Source: Lentinus brumalis
Lineage: Eukaryota; Basidiomycota; Agaricomycetes; Polyporales; Polyporaceae
Assembly (NCBI GenBank): GCA_001792895.1
Contig: MARA01000003.1
Span: forward strand, 310,001 to 374,000
Direction of reading: 5' to 3'
Length of the DNA: 64,000 nucleotides
The position numbers were made by a program, and so were the translations under genes. Below the pieces are notes generated by a model. The model worked only from the letters and a program-made list of their open reading frames with translations, made no database searches and had not been told where the DNA came from. Below, piece by piece: positions 43,861 to 54,734 of the stretch (the stretch's first letter is position 1; each line of letters opens with the position of its first letter).

Positions 43861-46800
43861 TTAATTCAGAGAACTGTTGCTCGACAAGGTTGACAGCCTC
43901 GTGGAGACCGCGTGTTCGCTCTGCAACGTATAGACTGCCGCCAACTGTGCTTGCCCGACAAGCTGATCCAGAGAATCAGGAGTCTCAAACGCATCAGGCG
44001 TTCGCGACAGTGTGGCTAGCATTGACCCAACCAACGAGTCACCCGCACCCGTGACATTGACGATCTTCTCCTCGGGACCCGGATAGGCGGGAAGTGCTTG
44101 AGAACCACAACGCTCGACCCAGAACTACTGCGAGCGACGATCTGACGTGCAAAGACGTTGCTGCTCTGTGTGGCCCATGCCGACGTGCGTGCGTGCTCGC
44201 CGGAAATGCGGAAAGCGGTGATGAGCCCGCGCTCGCCGCACTTGATGATAAGGTGTTGAAAGAATGGCAGCAGGTTGATTGCCATTTGAGCGATGCCGTT
44301 GTCGACCAGGAAAGTAAGGTTGCCTGTAGCGGCAGGTCCGTCTTCGACTGCACTTCGGCGGGCAAGCTGTTCGAGGTCCGTGCGGAATTCTGAACCAAGG
44401 CTCATATCGTTTACGACTTGCCACCAGTACTTGTGTGAGGTGAGCTCCAGGGGAGATGCACAGGCCTCCTGATACATGTGGGCCAGCTCCAGCACGTTGG
44501 GGGTGGCGAAGGTCACTGGAGCGCGGGCGATGCTGGCCGCACCCAGCGACGCTGCCACTGCGGGGAAAATTGCTGTGGACTTGGGTACAGAGGTAGGCTC
44601 GCTGAGATATAGCAGTGTCAGTAAATTTCCTAGGTGAAAGCTAGACATGGACGGACAAAAATGCTGGATTGGTAACGATCAGCATATATTCTGGAAGGAA
44701 CAAACACCGATACGCACTCTGGATGTGGCGCTTATTGGCGTACTTGATCAGTGACTTCAGGGTCTCATGGGACGTGTTTGCATCTAAAGCCATAATGGTA
44801 GGGCGATGCTTGTCCAAGACCTCCGTAATCTAGCAAGCGACCGTTATCGTCCGTCATATTACGATACCGAAGGGAATAATCACTGACCCTAGATGCTTCA
44901 AGACTCCGTATAACATCCATGTCCGCAACCCCGCCAGTGAGACCTCCTGCGCTATCCAACACCATGTTGCACACTGCCGTTCGTGCCGCGGAAACCTTCA
45001 TCAACCCGTCCGTACGCATTCCAATCTTCTCGGACTCCGAGACGAGGAATTGTCCGAATGCATCTTCGCCGATCGGGGACAGCAGGACCGTAGAGTGCGA
45101 CAGGTCTTTTGACTGCGAGGACAGGATGCGGTGAGCGGCCTCAGCAACGTTGCGGCCAACCCCACCGGACGTAAGGGTCACGGTCCCGGGAGAGGTGGTG
45201 TGCAGGTTGCTGTTGGAGCGTGTTCCGCCGGGCACAGGATCTGCGCGCGCAGTGATATCCACGGCAGCCGATCCTATGACTACCAGCTTCGCCGGAGGCT
45301 GAGGTAGCGTGAATGTTGTCGTTTTGTTGTAGTCAATGGGTGCAAGCTTACCAGTTGAGTCGACTCTTTATGGCCAGTAGCGGCGCCAGACGCAGCAGCT
45401 TTGTGCACGACATGAGGATGTGATGCTTGGCCAGGAGCTTCGCTCGCCAGCTGCGCATACGCCACAGCAATTTGACCACCTAGAGGCACCGCGGTGAGAT
45501 AAGGACCATGACTCAGACGTTCTTGACTGACCAACAGTCGCTGTATTCTCAATGAGCGCGATATCTAGTCGATGTCGTCAGCGGGACACAACCAAATTGC
45601 CACGGCAATATACTGACTGCTTGCCAAAGACTTCCCGGCGGTCAATTCACCCACCCTCTTCAGGAGCCAAGGCGTCGCTTCCTTCCCTCTCCGGCTTATG
45701 CCGTTCTCTTGGGACTCTTGGACGGCTTGTTCCACAGCACGCTGGAGTTCTTCGCCCACGGTTTCATACCGTTCGGGAATCGGCACCGCGAACAGAGCCC
45801 CATTCGACAAGCCCAGCTGTCTATGAGTGTCTGCATATACTTGTGAGCGTAATGCAGCGCGAAGAGGGAGCCGGCACGAACGGAGGATCTCTGCGGCAGA
45901 TACTGGGTCATCTATGCGCCATGGACTCTGTAGTTAGGTATAAATGATACGGCTCGGGTGGCTATTAGGCAACCAATACCTTGAATCCGCTGCGTCTCGA
46001 GTAGAAAGCGGGGAAGTCATCGGTCGGGCCGTAGGATACAACTGGTACGCCTAGCGTTTCCTGTGGCTGCCCGTCAATGGTCTGCATACAATGTGATCAG
46101 TTGGAGTACCAGACCAGATACTCTAGCGTCCTTTTGCGCAAATTAGCAATGCATAACACGACGAGGACCAGTCCGGACCCTACCTCCCAATGTCCAAGAT
46201 GGATTTCACGCCAGCAGAGACCAAACCCACGGGGCAACGGGTGAGCTCATGGAGGTCCGCGGATATGTCCATTGCTGTGGATTATATCTGCTCAATCGCA
46301 CGAACAACTTGACAAACAGGGTCTATTATGCTTACTAGACTCTGCGCCTCTGTGGACGCCTCCGAGACTGCTATTGTGTGAGGTCGAAATCATGAACGGC
46401 AATGAGAGGACGTTACCCTCCGGTAGCGAAGACCTACATTCCTTCGTCAATCACTTAGTCTCATACACAATAGGTGCATTCCGTCACCTTGATCCCCGCA
46501 AGAGCAGCCAAAATCAGCGTCGTGCTGCAAGTCGTTCCCTAGTCCGAAGTTCGTTCACCGAGTCCCGCCCCATGCAGATATATCGCTCACCCCATCCTTC
46601 TTCAGAGCAATTGCGGCGCCGAGGTCTCTTCTAGACAGTTTAACGACGGTGGGATTCTTCGCTACGTCCGCAAGGCGTTCAAGCTGGTGGGGTTCCAACC
46701 CAATCTTGACTCGTCCTTCGATGAGGCCAATCGTGGCAGGAATGGCTCCAGCTTTCCGGACGTTGCCCTCCACGGACAGTGCAGTCTCCCGGTTTGTGGG

Positions 46801-47115
46801 ATATGGCATCCCGTGAGTTACAATCGTCGTTTCAAGTGCGACCACTGGCCGGCCGTGCGCAAGCGCATCCTGCACTTCAGGATGGACGTCGATAGGAGCG
46901 GACTCTTTCAGGGCTGCCGAGAGCGAAGAGATGGGTCGCTTTATACATCGCAAGGATGCTGAAGTAGGTCTCAGCAAAGGTGTCGCGCGTCGTTGGAGGA
47001 AAGACATCAGAGGAGTCGAGTCTGGCCGCCGAATAGAGTCAATAGACGGATGTGGTCGAGCGCACGCTCGGACTTCGGCCCAGCTGGGCCGGGCAAGGAG
47101 GGTCGCGGGCACCAT
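43861..47115 (-). CDS. Pseudouridine-5'-phosphate glycosidase fused to a PfkB pseudouridine kinase, with an apparent one-base frameshift
   Basis: The fused enzyme would phosphorylate pseudouridine and cleave the product to uracil and ribose 5-phosphate. The glycosidase (PsuG/IdgA) half has VVALETTIVTHGMPYPTNRE, VKLSRRDLGAAIALKKDGVS, GVFATGGLGGVHRGAES, MDISADLHELTRCPVGLVSA and GVKSILDIGRTLEYL, the last spliced through a 16-nt exon. The kinase half has VVIGSAAVDITARADP, TLTSGGVGRNVAEAAHRI, ALDANTSHETLKSL, EPTSVPKST and NVTGAGDSLVGS with the catalytic Asp. At 44089-44091 the coding strand has CCC where CCCC is needed to keep KHFP in frame with AYPGPEEKIVNVTGAGDS. About fourteen exons. The ATG at 47115 is the first; 47007 (MSFLQRRATPLLRPTSASLR) would give a better mitochondrial presequence. 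Divergent from the molybdopterin synthase gene. Confidence 0.85.
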
Positions 47116-47217
47116 GCGAAGTTGTCATACTTGAACTCAGACTGCATACATGGCTGGCACAGAGCACGATATATAGCTCAGCATCCTCGACCAGTCTCGC
47201 AGACACTCACAGGCAAC
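47116..47217. promoter_or_regulatory. Compact bidirectional promoter
   Basis: About 100 nt (210 nt if the minus-strand start is 47007) separate two divergent genes. A TATA-like atatata lies at 47169-47175, about 45 nt before the plus-strand ATG. Confidence 0.45.
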
Positions 47218-47791
47218 ATGGCCTCGACACCCTCCGCATCTATTGAAGCACGTCTCGATATTCCCGAAGGCACATGCGCTCTGACATACGAGCATCTCGA
47301 CGTGCAAGCTATAATCCAGTCAGTCACGGACGATGCTGCGGGTGCCACCGCGGTGTTCATCGGCACGACGAGGAACTCGTTCCAGGGTGGGAATGTTCTC
47401 TGTATGCGTCCGGCGTCCCTCCTCATCGTCCACAGGGAAGGTGGTCACGCGGTTAGACTACCAGGCATACAGCAAAATGGCCATCAAGACCATGGCGGAT
47501 ATCATACGAAACGCGCACAGCGTATACACACGCTCTGAGCACCACATCGTGCAGACTGGACCTCCTCCACAATCGCTGATTCGATCCGTGGTGCACCACC
47601 GATTGGGGACCGTCCCGGTGGGAGAGCCCTCCATAGTCATTGCAGTCTCGTCCCCGCATCGAAAGGAGGCGTTCATGGCATGCGAACATATCTTGGAGGA
47701 GGTCAAGTTGAAGGCGCAGATATGGAAGCGAGAATTCTACGAGGGCGAGAGGGAAGAGGATGCTGAGTGGAAGGCCAACGCTGGTCATTGA
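47218..47791 (+). CDS. MOCS2B: Molybdopterin synthase catalytic (large) subunit, MoaE/MOCS2B
   Basis: Inserts sulfur into precursor Z to make molybdopterin; needed for nitrate reductase and other molybdoenzymes. Two exons joined between NSFQG and KVVTRLDYQAYSKMA. Family landmarks: GATAVFIGTTRNSF, LDYQAYSKMAIKTMADIIRN, SVVHHRLGTVPVGEPSIVIA, VSSPHRKEAFMACEHILEEV and LKAQIWKREFYEG, where the conserved Lys pair and the K-x-x-x-W-K-R-E motif are active-site residues. About 170 residues, normal. Frame intact. Confidence 0.94.
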
Positions 47792-47935
47792 TAGCAGTGA
47801 CAGATATGTGAGTAAACAGTCGTGTGTCTTGCGATAGATGTCAGGGATGGAGAGGTATGGGCGACAAGGACTCACATCGTCATGATGCAGGGGTGTCGTA
47901 GATGGGGAGGTAATCATACAGCGGTTCAGTCCACT

Positions 47936-49293
47936 TTCCATTTCTTCGTAACAACGTCGTCCTCGTTGCTCACGACCAGCTCGACAGACCAGATAGCCAA
48001 CGTGAAGAAGATATTCATCCACCTCCACCAGACCTGAGAGGAATGATCCAACACTAGGGACGCAATACCTTGAGCAAAGACCTCACAAACATAGATGTGG
48101 GCACTGGGACTTACTGAGCAAATGGGAGTACACCATCACGAATATTGATTGGCGGTAAGTCAGGAGCAGGTAGGTGAGCTTCGAAGTCTACACATCCTTG
48201 TTACTGAGGAGCGACCGACAAACACGGAGGTCAAGCGTACCGGTCGACCTTCCCATCCGTCATCAACGCCGTTCTCGCTCTCCCAGCTGTCGGCACCAAT
48301 TGTAGGAAGGATCCGTGAGCCGAAGTGCAGTACGCTCAACCGGTATACAAGCGCGAACAGCACGGGTTTCGGGACGGTATTGGAGACGAAGTTTGCTAGG
48401 GTCTGGAGATGCGGGAGAATGTTGGAGAGCAGCGGAGTGCTGTGCGGGGAAAGACATGAGTTTCCGCTACAGCGTGAGACGAATGGAGACGTACTAAGAA
48501 AGCGCGGGGTCCAGAACAAGAGCGTCGTCCACACCGCACAACCATACGTTATACGCGACGATGAGAGCGAGGCAGCTCGTCTCGATCACGTTCGTACGAC
48601 GAAGGGCGAACCCAATGAACGTCAGGAAGATCAACGTAGTCAATGCCACCCCAAGCAAAGTCGAGGAAAGAGGGGAGTCCGCAGTAGCAGGGTAAGACTG
48701 AGTAGCATCAATGCACTGAGTCCAGCCGCGACTGAGGAGCACTCACCGCAACAACCCACCACGCCGACGCCACATACGCCGCTGCTGCACCAACTAGCAA
48801 ACCAAACTGATAGGTCTCCCCCTCATCGACGAGCTCCTTCCCGACCTGTCCGAGACGCTGCGCCACCAACAGACTGGACATGCCCTCCATCACGATGAAG
48901 CCTGGACTGGACCATTGCAAGATCGTGCCCCACCAGGAGGCGGCGAGCGTAAGCCATGGGTGGACACCATCGGAGAACGCGTTGAAGCAGACGAGCAGGA
49001 GGAACGGGTGCATCGGCACCTGCATGATACTCAGCGCGGGCGAGCCCCAGAAGAGCACGAGCGTGCCATGGATGAGCGAGTGGATGAAGAGAAGCAGCGA
49101 GAGTAGGAGAAAAGCGGACTTGGAGAGCGTCGAGAGCGTGAGCGGGAGGAATATCAGAATCTGAAGAACGGTCGACAGTCTGGGTGGCGAGTGTGTCGGT
49201 TGTACATCAGTCTCCGCTTCTGTGTCAGGGTACGGCACGCTGAACTCACCTCGCCGTGCTGGAAAGCGCGTGCCAAAGAAACCAGGGAGCCAT
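47936..49293 (-). CDS. ICE2: ER membrane protein ICE2
   Basis: Ice2 acts in cortical ER inheritance and lipid-droplet-to-membrane lipid flow in yeast. Exon 1 is short: MAPWFLWHALSSTAR (ATG at 49293), spliced to LSTVLQILIFLPLTLSTLSK. The region between (including an apparent GTG start at 49238) is intron. At least eight membrane helices follow: SAFLLLSLLLFIHSLIHGTL, LLVGAAAAYVASAWWVVA, LLGVALTTLIFLTFIGFALR, CLALIVAYNVWLCGVDDALV and others. The C-terminal part has LLTYRQSIFVMVYSHLLMLD, then QVWWRWMNIFFTLAIWSVEL, a motif shared by Ice2 proteins; joining these requires the acceptor at ccctag just before TGTTGG. Ends KKWKVD. Frame intact. Confidence 0.85.
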
Positions 49294-49480
49294 TGCTAAC
49301 CAGTACCACCGGCGGGCGATATGGGAAGCTTGAGAGGTCGGCCTGTGGCCAGAGCGGGACGCCTGCAATGGCGTGAGGTACCAAGGGCAAGCTGTGGCCT
49401 TTCTACTTCTGGAATTTGGACAGACCTCCAACACGTGCGGCGGGGCGATTTCACTTGGCTCGCCTCGAGCTGGCATCATA

Positions 49481-50540
49481 TTGCTGTTCGCACTCAGCTT
49501 GTCGCAAGCGCCCAAATCGCAATTTCCCGCCACCACCGCCCTCCGAACACCTCGAACGCGTAAACGCGATATCTCCCTCAAATTTCGTCCGTTCTCCTTG
49601 ACTCTTTCACCGTTCGATTCGCCTCGACGACGCGCAGGGCACGGCACCGGTTTCACGCGGGTTTGCCGACTTCACCGGTCGCCTTTCCTGGCATCCTCTC
49701 GTGAACGCGTAAACCAAACCACGGGTGGACGGGTGGTCGAATAAGTTCAGGAACTGGAAGGGGGAGGTCAGGAGGGTTGGGCCGAGGGCACGATAGCTGT
49801 TGGAGAGCGGGCATCAGTCGCGGTATGTGTTGAACATACCTACCCCTTCCTCCAATATTGTCGAAGTCGTAAGACCCTCGCTTCTTTGCCCATACTCGCT
49901 CCCAAAGCTGTAGTATCACCATGTATTCATTGTAGCTACACAAAGATAACAACTTGGATCCCACACATTCATGCTCCTGTTAGCGATCTGTATCTGTATC
50001 TGTAAACCTCGAGGCGAAGTCGATGATCATCGCTCTTATGTCCTGAGACTCCTGACACTGGCAATGGTCGTCAAAATGCATTTCAAGGCACGCACCCAAG
50101 CGTTCTCAACCGACCTCCGATACAGAAACAGGGGGAGGAGAGAGAGGAGGAGAGATAGCTTGCAGTCCACTTGGGCATAGGTGAAGGAATGTGGTACGTA
50201 CACCAACCTGTTGCTCTACGACAGCTACCGTGCCCTCAGCCCAACCCTCCTGACCGGCTTAATCCACTTCCCGACGCTATCCGACGACCCATCCAGCCGT
50301 GGTTTGAATCGCGCGTTCACGAAGGGTCGCCAGGAAAGGCTAAGAGTGATGTCGATGAAATGGCACGAAACCAGTACCGTGCCCTGCGCGTTGTCTGTGC
50401 GAATCGAACGGTGCAAGAATGAAGAGAAACGGACGGAAAGTGAGGGAGATATCGCGTTTGCGCGTCCGAGCCGTCTGGACGGTGGTGGTGGCGGGAAAAT
50501 TCGATTTGGGCGCTTGCGACAAGCTGAGTGCGAACAGCAA
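49481..50540. mobile_element. Non-autonomous DNA element with long terminal inverted repeats, flanked by TA
   Basis: The left arm (from 49481) and the reverse complement of the right arm (ending 50540) start with the same 39 bp (ttgctgttcgcactcagctt and on), with no mismatch. They then stay about 75-80% alike by eye for roughly 345 bp. A TA dinucleotide flanks both ends (49479-49480 and 50541-50542), as expected from a Tc1/mariner-type target site duplication. The middle (about 49830-50190) is unique. Short open frames in the two arms translate alike (PNPPD, then PWF and RVHE, then PGKA), but no transposase motif is seen, so I call it non-autonomous (MITE or foldback). It sits about 190 nt upstream of the ICE2 start codon. 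Confidence 0.7.
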
Positions 50541-50683
50541 TAAGCGAAGACATAACGTATGCATATTTTTGGCATATTTAGACGTAGTGGTACTCTAGCT
50601 GATTTACAAGATACATGATTTACATCCTCCGAACGAGTCAAAGTCCCAGTGTCAGTCATACAAGCAAGAGGTCATGATGGCGG

Positions 50684-52212
50684 TCAGTGTGCGTGAACGG
50701 AGTCCCGCCTGGGGCTCAAGAAACCCTTGGCTGCTGCAAACTCTGTACCTCTGCTACTAGCAGCAGGGTCCGAAGCCGCCACATAGAACTTGTCAACTAT
50801 AGGGATTTGCAGGAGGTTCATCTTCGGGGTTATGACCACCATGTGGTTGGTCCGGATCTCCATCCAGTCCGCTATCAGACTCGTCAGACCATCTAATTAC
50901 TGGCGCGACGTGAGGCGACGCAACGTACCTTTCTCAAATGTTAGCGGCTCGCTGGCAATCTGGAAGCGTTCCATCCTGTCAATGACGGTGCTGGACGGAG
51001 ATATGACGCGAGATGGTACCATGATGATATTCTCTCGCTTGTCCGTCTTGGACATCTTGTAATGACCGCCTTCGGCGTACTCGCTGAAAGTACTCCCAGA
51101 GGAGAACCACTGTGGGCGACGTGAGCACGATGAACAACGGATGAAACCGAATGGACTGACCAGAGAGGCCGCTTCGTCCGTACGCGATGAGATATAGCGA
51201 GTGGCAACCACGGTCTCGCCGTCAGTGACGCAGAAATTCATCAAGCTAGGCTATGAGGACGTCAGTACGGTATTGTCGCGACTCACTTAAAAAGAGATTG
51301 ACCTCTGTTATGCCAAACTCTTCCGACAACGCGTTGATGTGTGCTATCGTGTCTTGCATGGCACGCTGCAGGACAGCGGGATTAAAGCGCTTGGCTTCGG
51401 GATTTGGTAGCTGTTCCGGTGAACTATCACCAGCTGCCCACTGACATAAACGATTGACATACCTTCGACAGTAATAACGCGAATGCCCATTGAGAGTCTG
51501 CAGGATGTCGGCCCAGTGCGTCATGTCAAGCACTCCACGACTCACCAGTGTTCCCGCTGACCCAGTTGAAGATCTCATCCGGTAGGCTCGCGAGCAACTT
51601 GCGCTTGATCTTGCCGAACTCCGCAATACCACCGTTGTGCATGAACTAGCAAGAAGTGTCAAGAATATCACGTAGCGGACGTGTAGGGCCGCGCTCACCA
51701 TGAGCTTTCCATATGACCATGGATGACAGTTATCGAGGCTGAGAGTTCCAGCCGTAGTGGCACGGACGTGAGCACTGGGGACGCGCTGAGCTTCTGTGCA
51801 CCGCGAGTACAGGGGGTAGTGTGCTCACAAGACCATTGGAGACTTGATCTTCTCTGCCAGTCGGACAAGATTCACATTGTTCCATGCCTGCGACGAGAGT
51901 TCAGGTGGACACGCAGTTCCGACGACAGGCCACATACCGGAGTGACGGAGGTGAAGATGCATGGCTGGCTTCCTAGCTCCTCATCGTAGACCGAGTCATA
52001 CCAGCCTGCGCATCCAGGGTCAGTCGCGTCCAGTGGGCGGCACATGAGGAGTAGTGCTCACCCACTCCGAAGCCATCTCCATTGATAGGCCGACGACGGT
52101 CCAAGCGCAGTCGCGAGTCGAACGCTTGGTTTATGATCGAGTGGCACGGACGGGTGAGGAGGTGCGAGAGCTGCACGGGTTTGGTGCCTTTGTAGATGAC
52201 GAACCGACACAT
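50684..52212 (-). CDS. DUG3: DUG3-type glutamine amidotransferase (glutathione degradation), possible one-base frameshift
   Basis: Dug3 acts with Dug2 to cleave the gamma-glutamyl bond of glutathione. It is a class II (Ntn) amidotransferase: Met is followed directly by the catalytic Cys in MCRFVIYKGTKPVQLSHLLT. Then RPINGDGFGVGWYD, VNLVRLAEKIKSPMVFAHVR, LDNCHPWSYGKLMFMHNGGI, DSQWAFALLLSK, FCVTDGETVVATRYISSRTD and EAASLWFSSGSTFSEYAEGG. The C-terminus is WMEIRTNHMVVITPKMNLLQ, ending RRDSVHAH. About nine exons. At the join between EVNLF and NLMNFCVTDG (51289-51293) the phase fits only if the coding strand had six T instead of five, so one base may be missing there. Otherwise complete. Confidence 0.9.
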
Positions 52213-52515
52213 CGGTGGAGGTCAGTATGGCCGGTCAGCGGGTGCAGCAGCGGACGAGAAGAACAGCGGGGGAAGGCGATGGTCGACGGAGACGAGACAT
52301 GGCGACATAGATATGGCCTATAGCCTCGCCGCTTGCGTGCAAGCAGTCGCCCCTTGTCTGCCCCGCTGACGCCCCGGCAACCGCCGATGACTCAAGTCCA
52401 CCCAACGATTCTCCAATGATTCCAAACGCTGAGATTGCACACGTAAAGTACAGACAGTACACACTGCTCCGATTTCCGTCTTTCCTCACGTCTCGGCCAA
52501 TCTGCGGACGAGCAT
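52213..52515. other. Short intergenic region between DUG3 and PCM1
   Basis: About 300 nt upstream of DUG3 and downstream of PCM1, both minus strand. No gene seen. Confidence 0.4.
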
Positions 52516-54448
52516 CTACAAGAACTCGGACGGTCGTTTCGCCGGGTCGCCACCGACCTCATCGTACACCAATCCGGCCACACGGAATGCCAGCTCTGCA
52601 AGTGACGTGGACCAATCAGTTCCGGAGGAAAGCGAGCAATTGCGCTCGGACGTACCGTCTGCCTGCGCCCGTACCGCGGCTTCAGCGTAGACGCGGACGA
52701 CATCCTCGGTGCCACTCGGTCGAACAAACGCACGACCGCCCTCATACCGCCGGACAAGCTCGTCAAGCTTCGCTTGCAGCCCAGGAGGGCTGACTAGCCG
52801 CCTCTCAGCGTCCTCAGTCTTGAAGAGGTTCCTGTCTGCGACGACAACCTTCACGAGCCGGTTGGGAAGGTCGACGTACAGGGAGTCCCACTCGACGCCG
52901 GTGTACGACCTGTGCGCCAATACGACTTCTACAAGGAGCATGTCCGAGAGTGCATCACCAACCGTCTGATTGATCACATTCGTGAGGTTGATGAGGTGAT
53001 TGAGCGCTGTGGATTGGGCGGGAGTGGACGGTTGGTAGGTGGACAGCTTCTCAAGGGTGTCCGGGGAGAACAGAACAGTGCCGTGACCATTCGCCTCGAA
53101 GTAGACGCCAATGTCGTAGTGCTCCGCTGCATGGTGCAAGTGCTTGACACCGGTGGGGACGCACTTGACTGGGAGCCGCTAGGGAGAGCTATGCATGAGA
53201 TTGCGTACGGCACTAATGCGAGGAAGAATCACCTCTGATAGATACTTCGTTGAACCTCCGTTGGCATACGCTGTTTGGACGATGCCCACTTGAATCTGAT
53301 CATCCAAGCCCGCAGACTTCGTAAGGTCAACGATGAACGCCGCCACGAGCGCCGCAATCTTGTCTCCGTCGAGCATGTGGAACTGACCACGGTCGTCCAG
53401 GTAGTAGTAGATGAGACGGTCGGCGTCGCCGTCAAGACTACAAGCTCTTTGACCAGGCTTGAGCACGGAAGACAGGGAAGGAGGAGGTTTCTGCGAGGTC
53501 TTCACATAGTCGGCGCCGCAGGCGTTGTTCAGCGCTCCAAGGGTATCGATGGCCGTGTTTTGCAGGATGAGTGGAATGGTGTCACCGAGGTATTTCGCCA
53601 GCTTTTCAGCCAAGATGGCGCCCACGCCGTTCGCGCAGTCGATGACCAGGGGAGGAATGGCGGGCTTGCCAGCCTGTTGATCACAGTAGATGAACGATCG
53701 TCCATCTCTTTCACGACAGGAACTCACCACTAGCTTCTTGAACGCGGTGCTCAACTTCTGCAAGTAACCTTCTTCCGAGTCGTCGCCGTACGAATCTTTA
53801 GTGCCCTTTGTGTTGATCGCCTTGACAAGATAATGGAGTACTGGGGTGGTCGTTACTCCGGCGTTCCGGGCTTCAGCACCCATCGCCTTGAAGCCATCCT
53901 CCAGAGAGGCAATCAAGGCGGGTCCTGATGGACGTGTGTCGCGGGCGTAAACCACCCGTGCAGGTTTCGACAAGTCGATCCTCAGGTTCTGAACAAGGGC
54001 TTCGAGGGCTACAATGAGCGCATCCGTGGTAGGCGCGTTGGCCAGATTGGTAGCGTGAGCTTCCCATGCCGCTTCGAGCATCTCACCACGAGGATCGACC
54101 AGCTTGACACCGTTGTCCTGGATAGGTAATGTTAGCCATACGTACATGACAATGCGTAGCGCATGGTTCACTCACAGGCTCCGGGTTGTGAGACGCGGTG
54201 ACCATGACCCCGATGGTCTTCCCATCTAGCCGTTTACTCCTCAAAGCAGCTAGGATCCCAACGCGGAACATGACAGGGTCCAGGGCATGGCCTCTATAAT
54301 GCGGATCAGCATATGCATATAGCCACTGGATCGGAGTGGAGACGTACAGGGTTCTGAAGCCAGCGGTACCGTATTGAAACACCACGTTGGGCGGCTTGGG
54401 GTGCTGGTCTGCAAGGGCCTTGATAGCGTCCACGGGTAGCGAGGTCAT
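52516..54448 (-). CDS. PCM1: Phosphoacetylglucosamine mutase
   Basis: Converts GlcNAc-6-phosphate to GlcNAc-1-phosphate for UDP-GlcNAc, and so for chitin and glycosylation. Start MTSLPVDAIKALADQHPKPP. Motifs: FQYGTAGFRT, catalytic Ser in VMVTASHNPEPDNGVKLVDP, VVYARDTRPSGPALIASLED, LVIDCANGVGAILAEKLAKY, Mg-binding SLDGDADRLIYYYLD, the sugar loop YFEANGHGTVLFS and the phosphate-binding FVRPSGTEDVVRVYAEA. Six exons, frame intact, about 550 residues as in yeast Pcm1. Ends RPSEFL. Divergent from alpha-SNAP (54735), 286 nt apart. Confidence 0.96.
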
Positions 54449-54734
54449 GATGGTCGTGATGAAGAGTTGGGCGGGAAGGCGGACGACCGCGGAGGTCTTT
54501 ATATCCTCGCGGTCTGGAAGGCGTTACGCGCGGTGCGGTCCTCGCTGAATCTCGATCGCGACGGCGCGCTGTGCACGTGCGACGCGATGCAGGCTGATGA
54601 TGAGGCTCCACCCTCTTCGAGTCTTACCACCACCGCCAAGCTCAGCCTCCGTTCTCCGCTGTTTATCGCACAGATCTTCCTGCTACATAGGTGCTTATAC
54701 CACAGCCAGTCCACACGCTTGCTTGCACTGCACG

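Noticed and set aside
44640..44720. A further frameshift before EPTSVPKST in the pseudouridine kinase
   Set aside because: A donor at cg|gtgttt gives a phase-correct join (HIQSAYR-EPTS), so no base needs to be missing.
48030..48140. Frameshift near the C-terminus of ICE2
   Set aside because: Using the acceptor ccctag before TGTTGG gives HLLMLDHSSQVWWRW in phase.
48149..48898. 249-codon plus frame antisense to ICE2
   Set aside because: The minus strand has a coherent multi-pass membrane protein with good splice sites; the plus frame has none.
49200..49238. ICE2 start at 49238
   Set aside because: That codon is GTG and lies inside an intron; the ATG exon at 49293 splices in phase to the conserved N-terminus.
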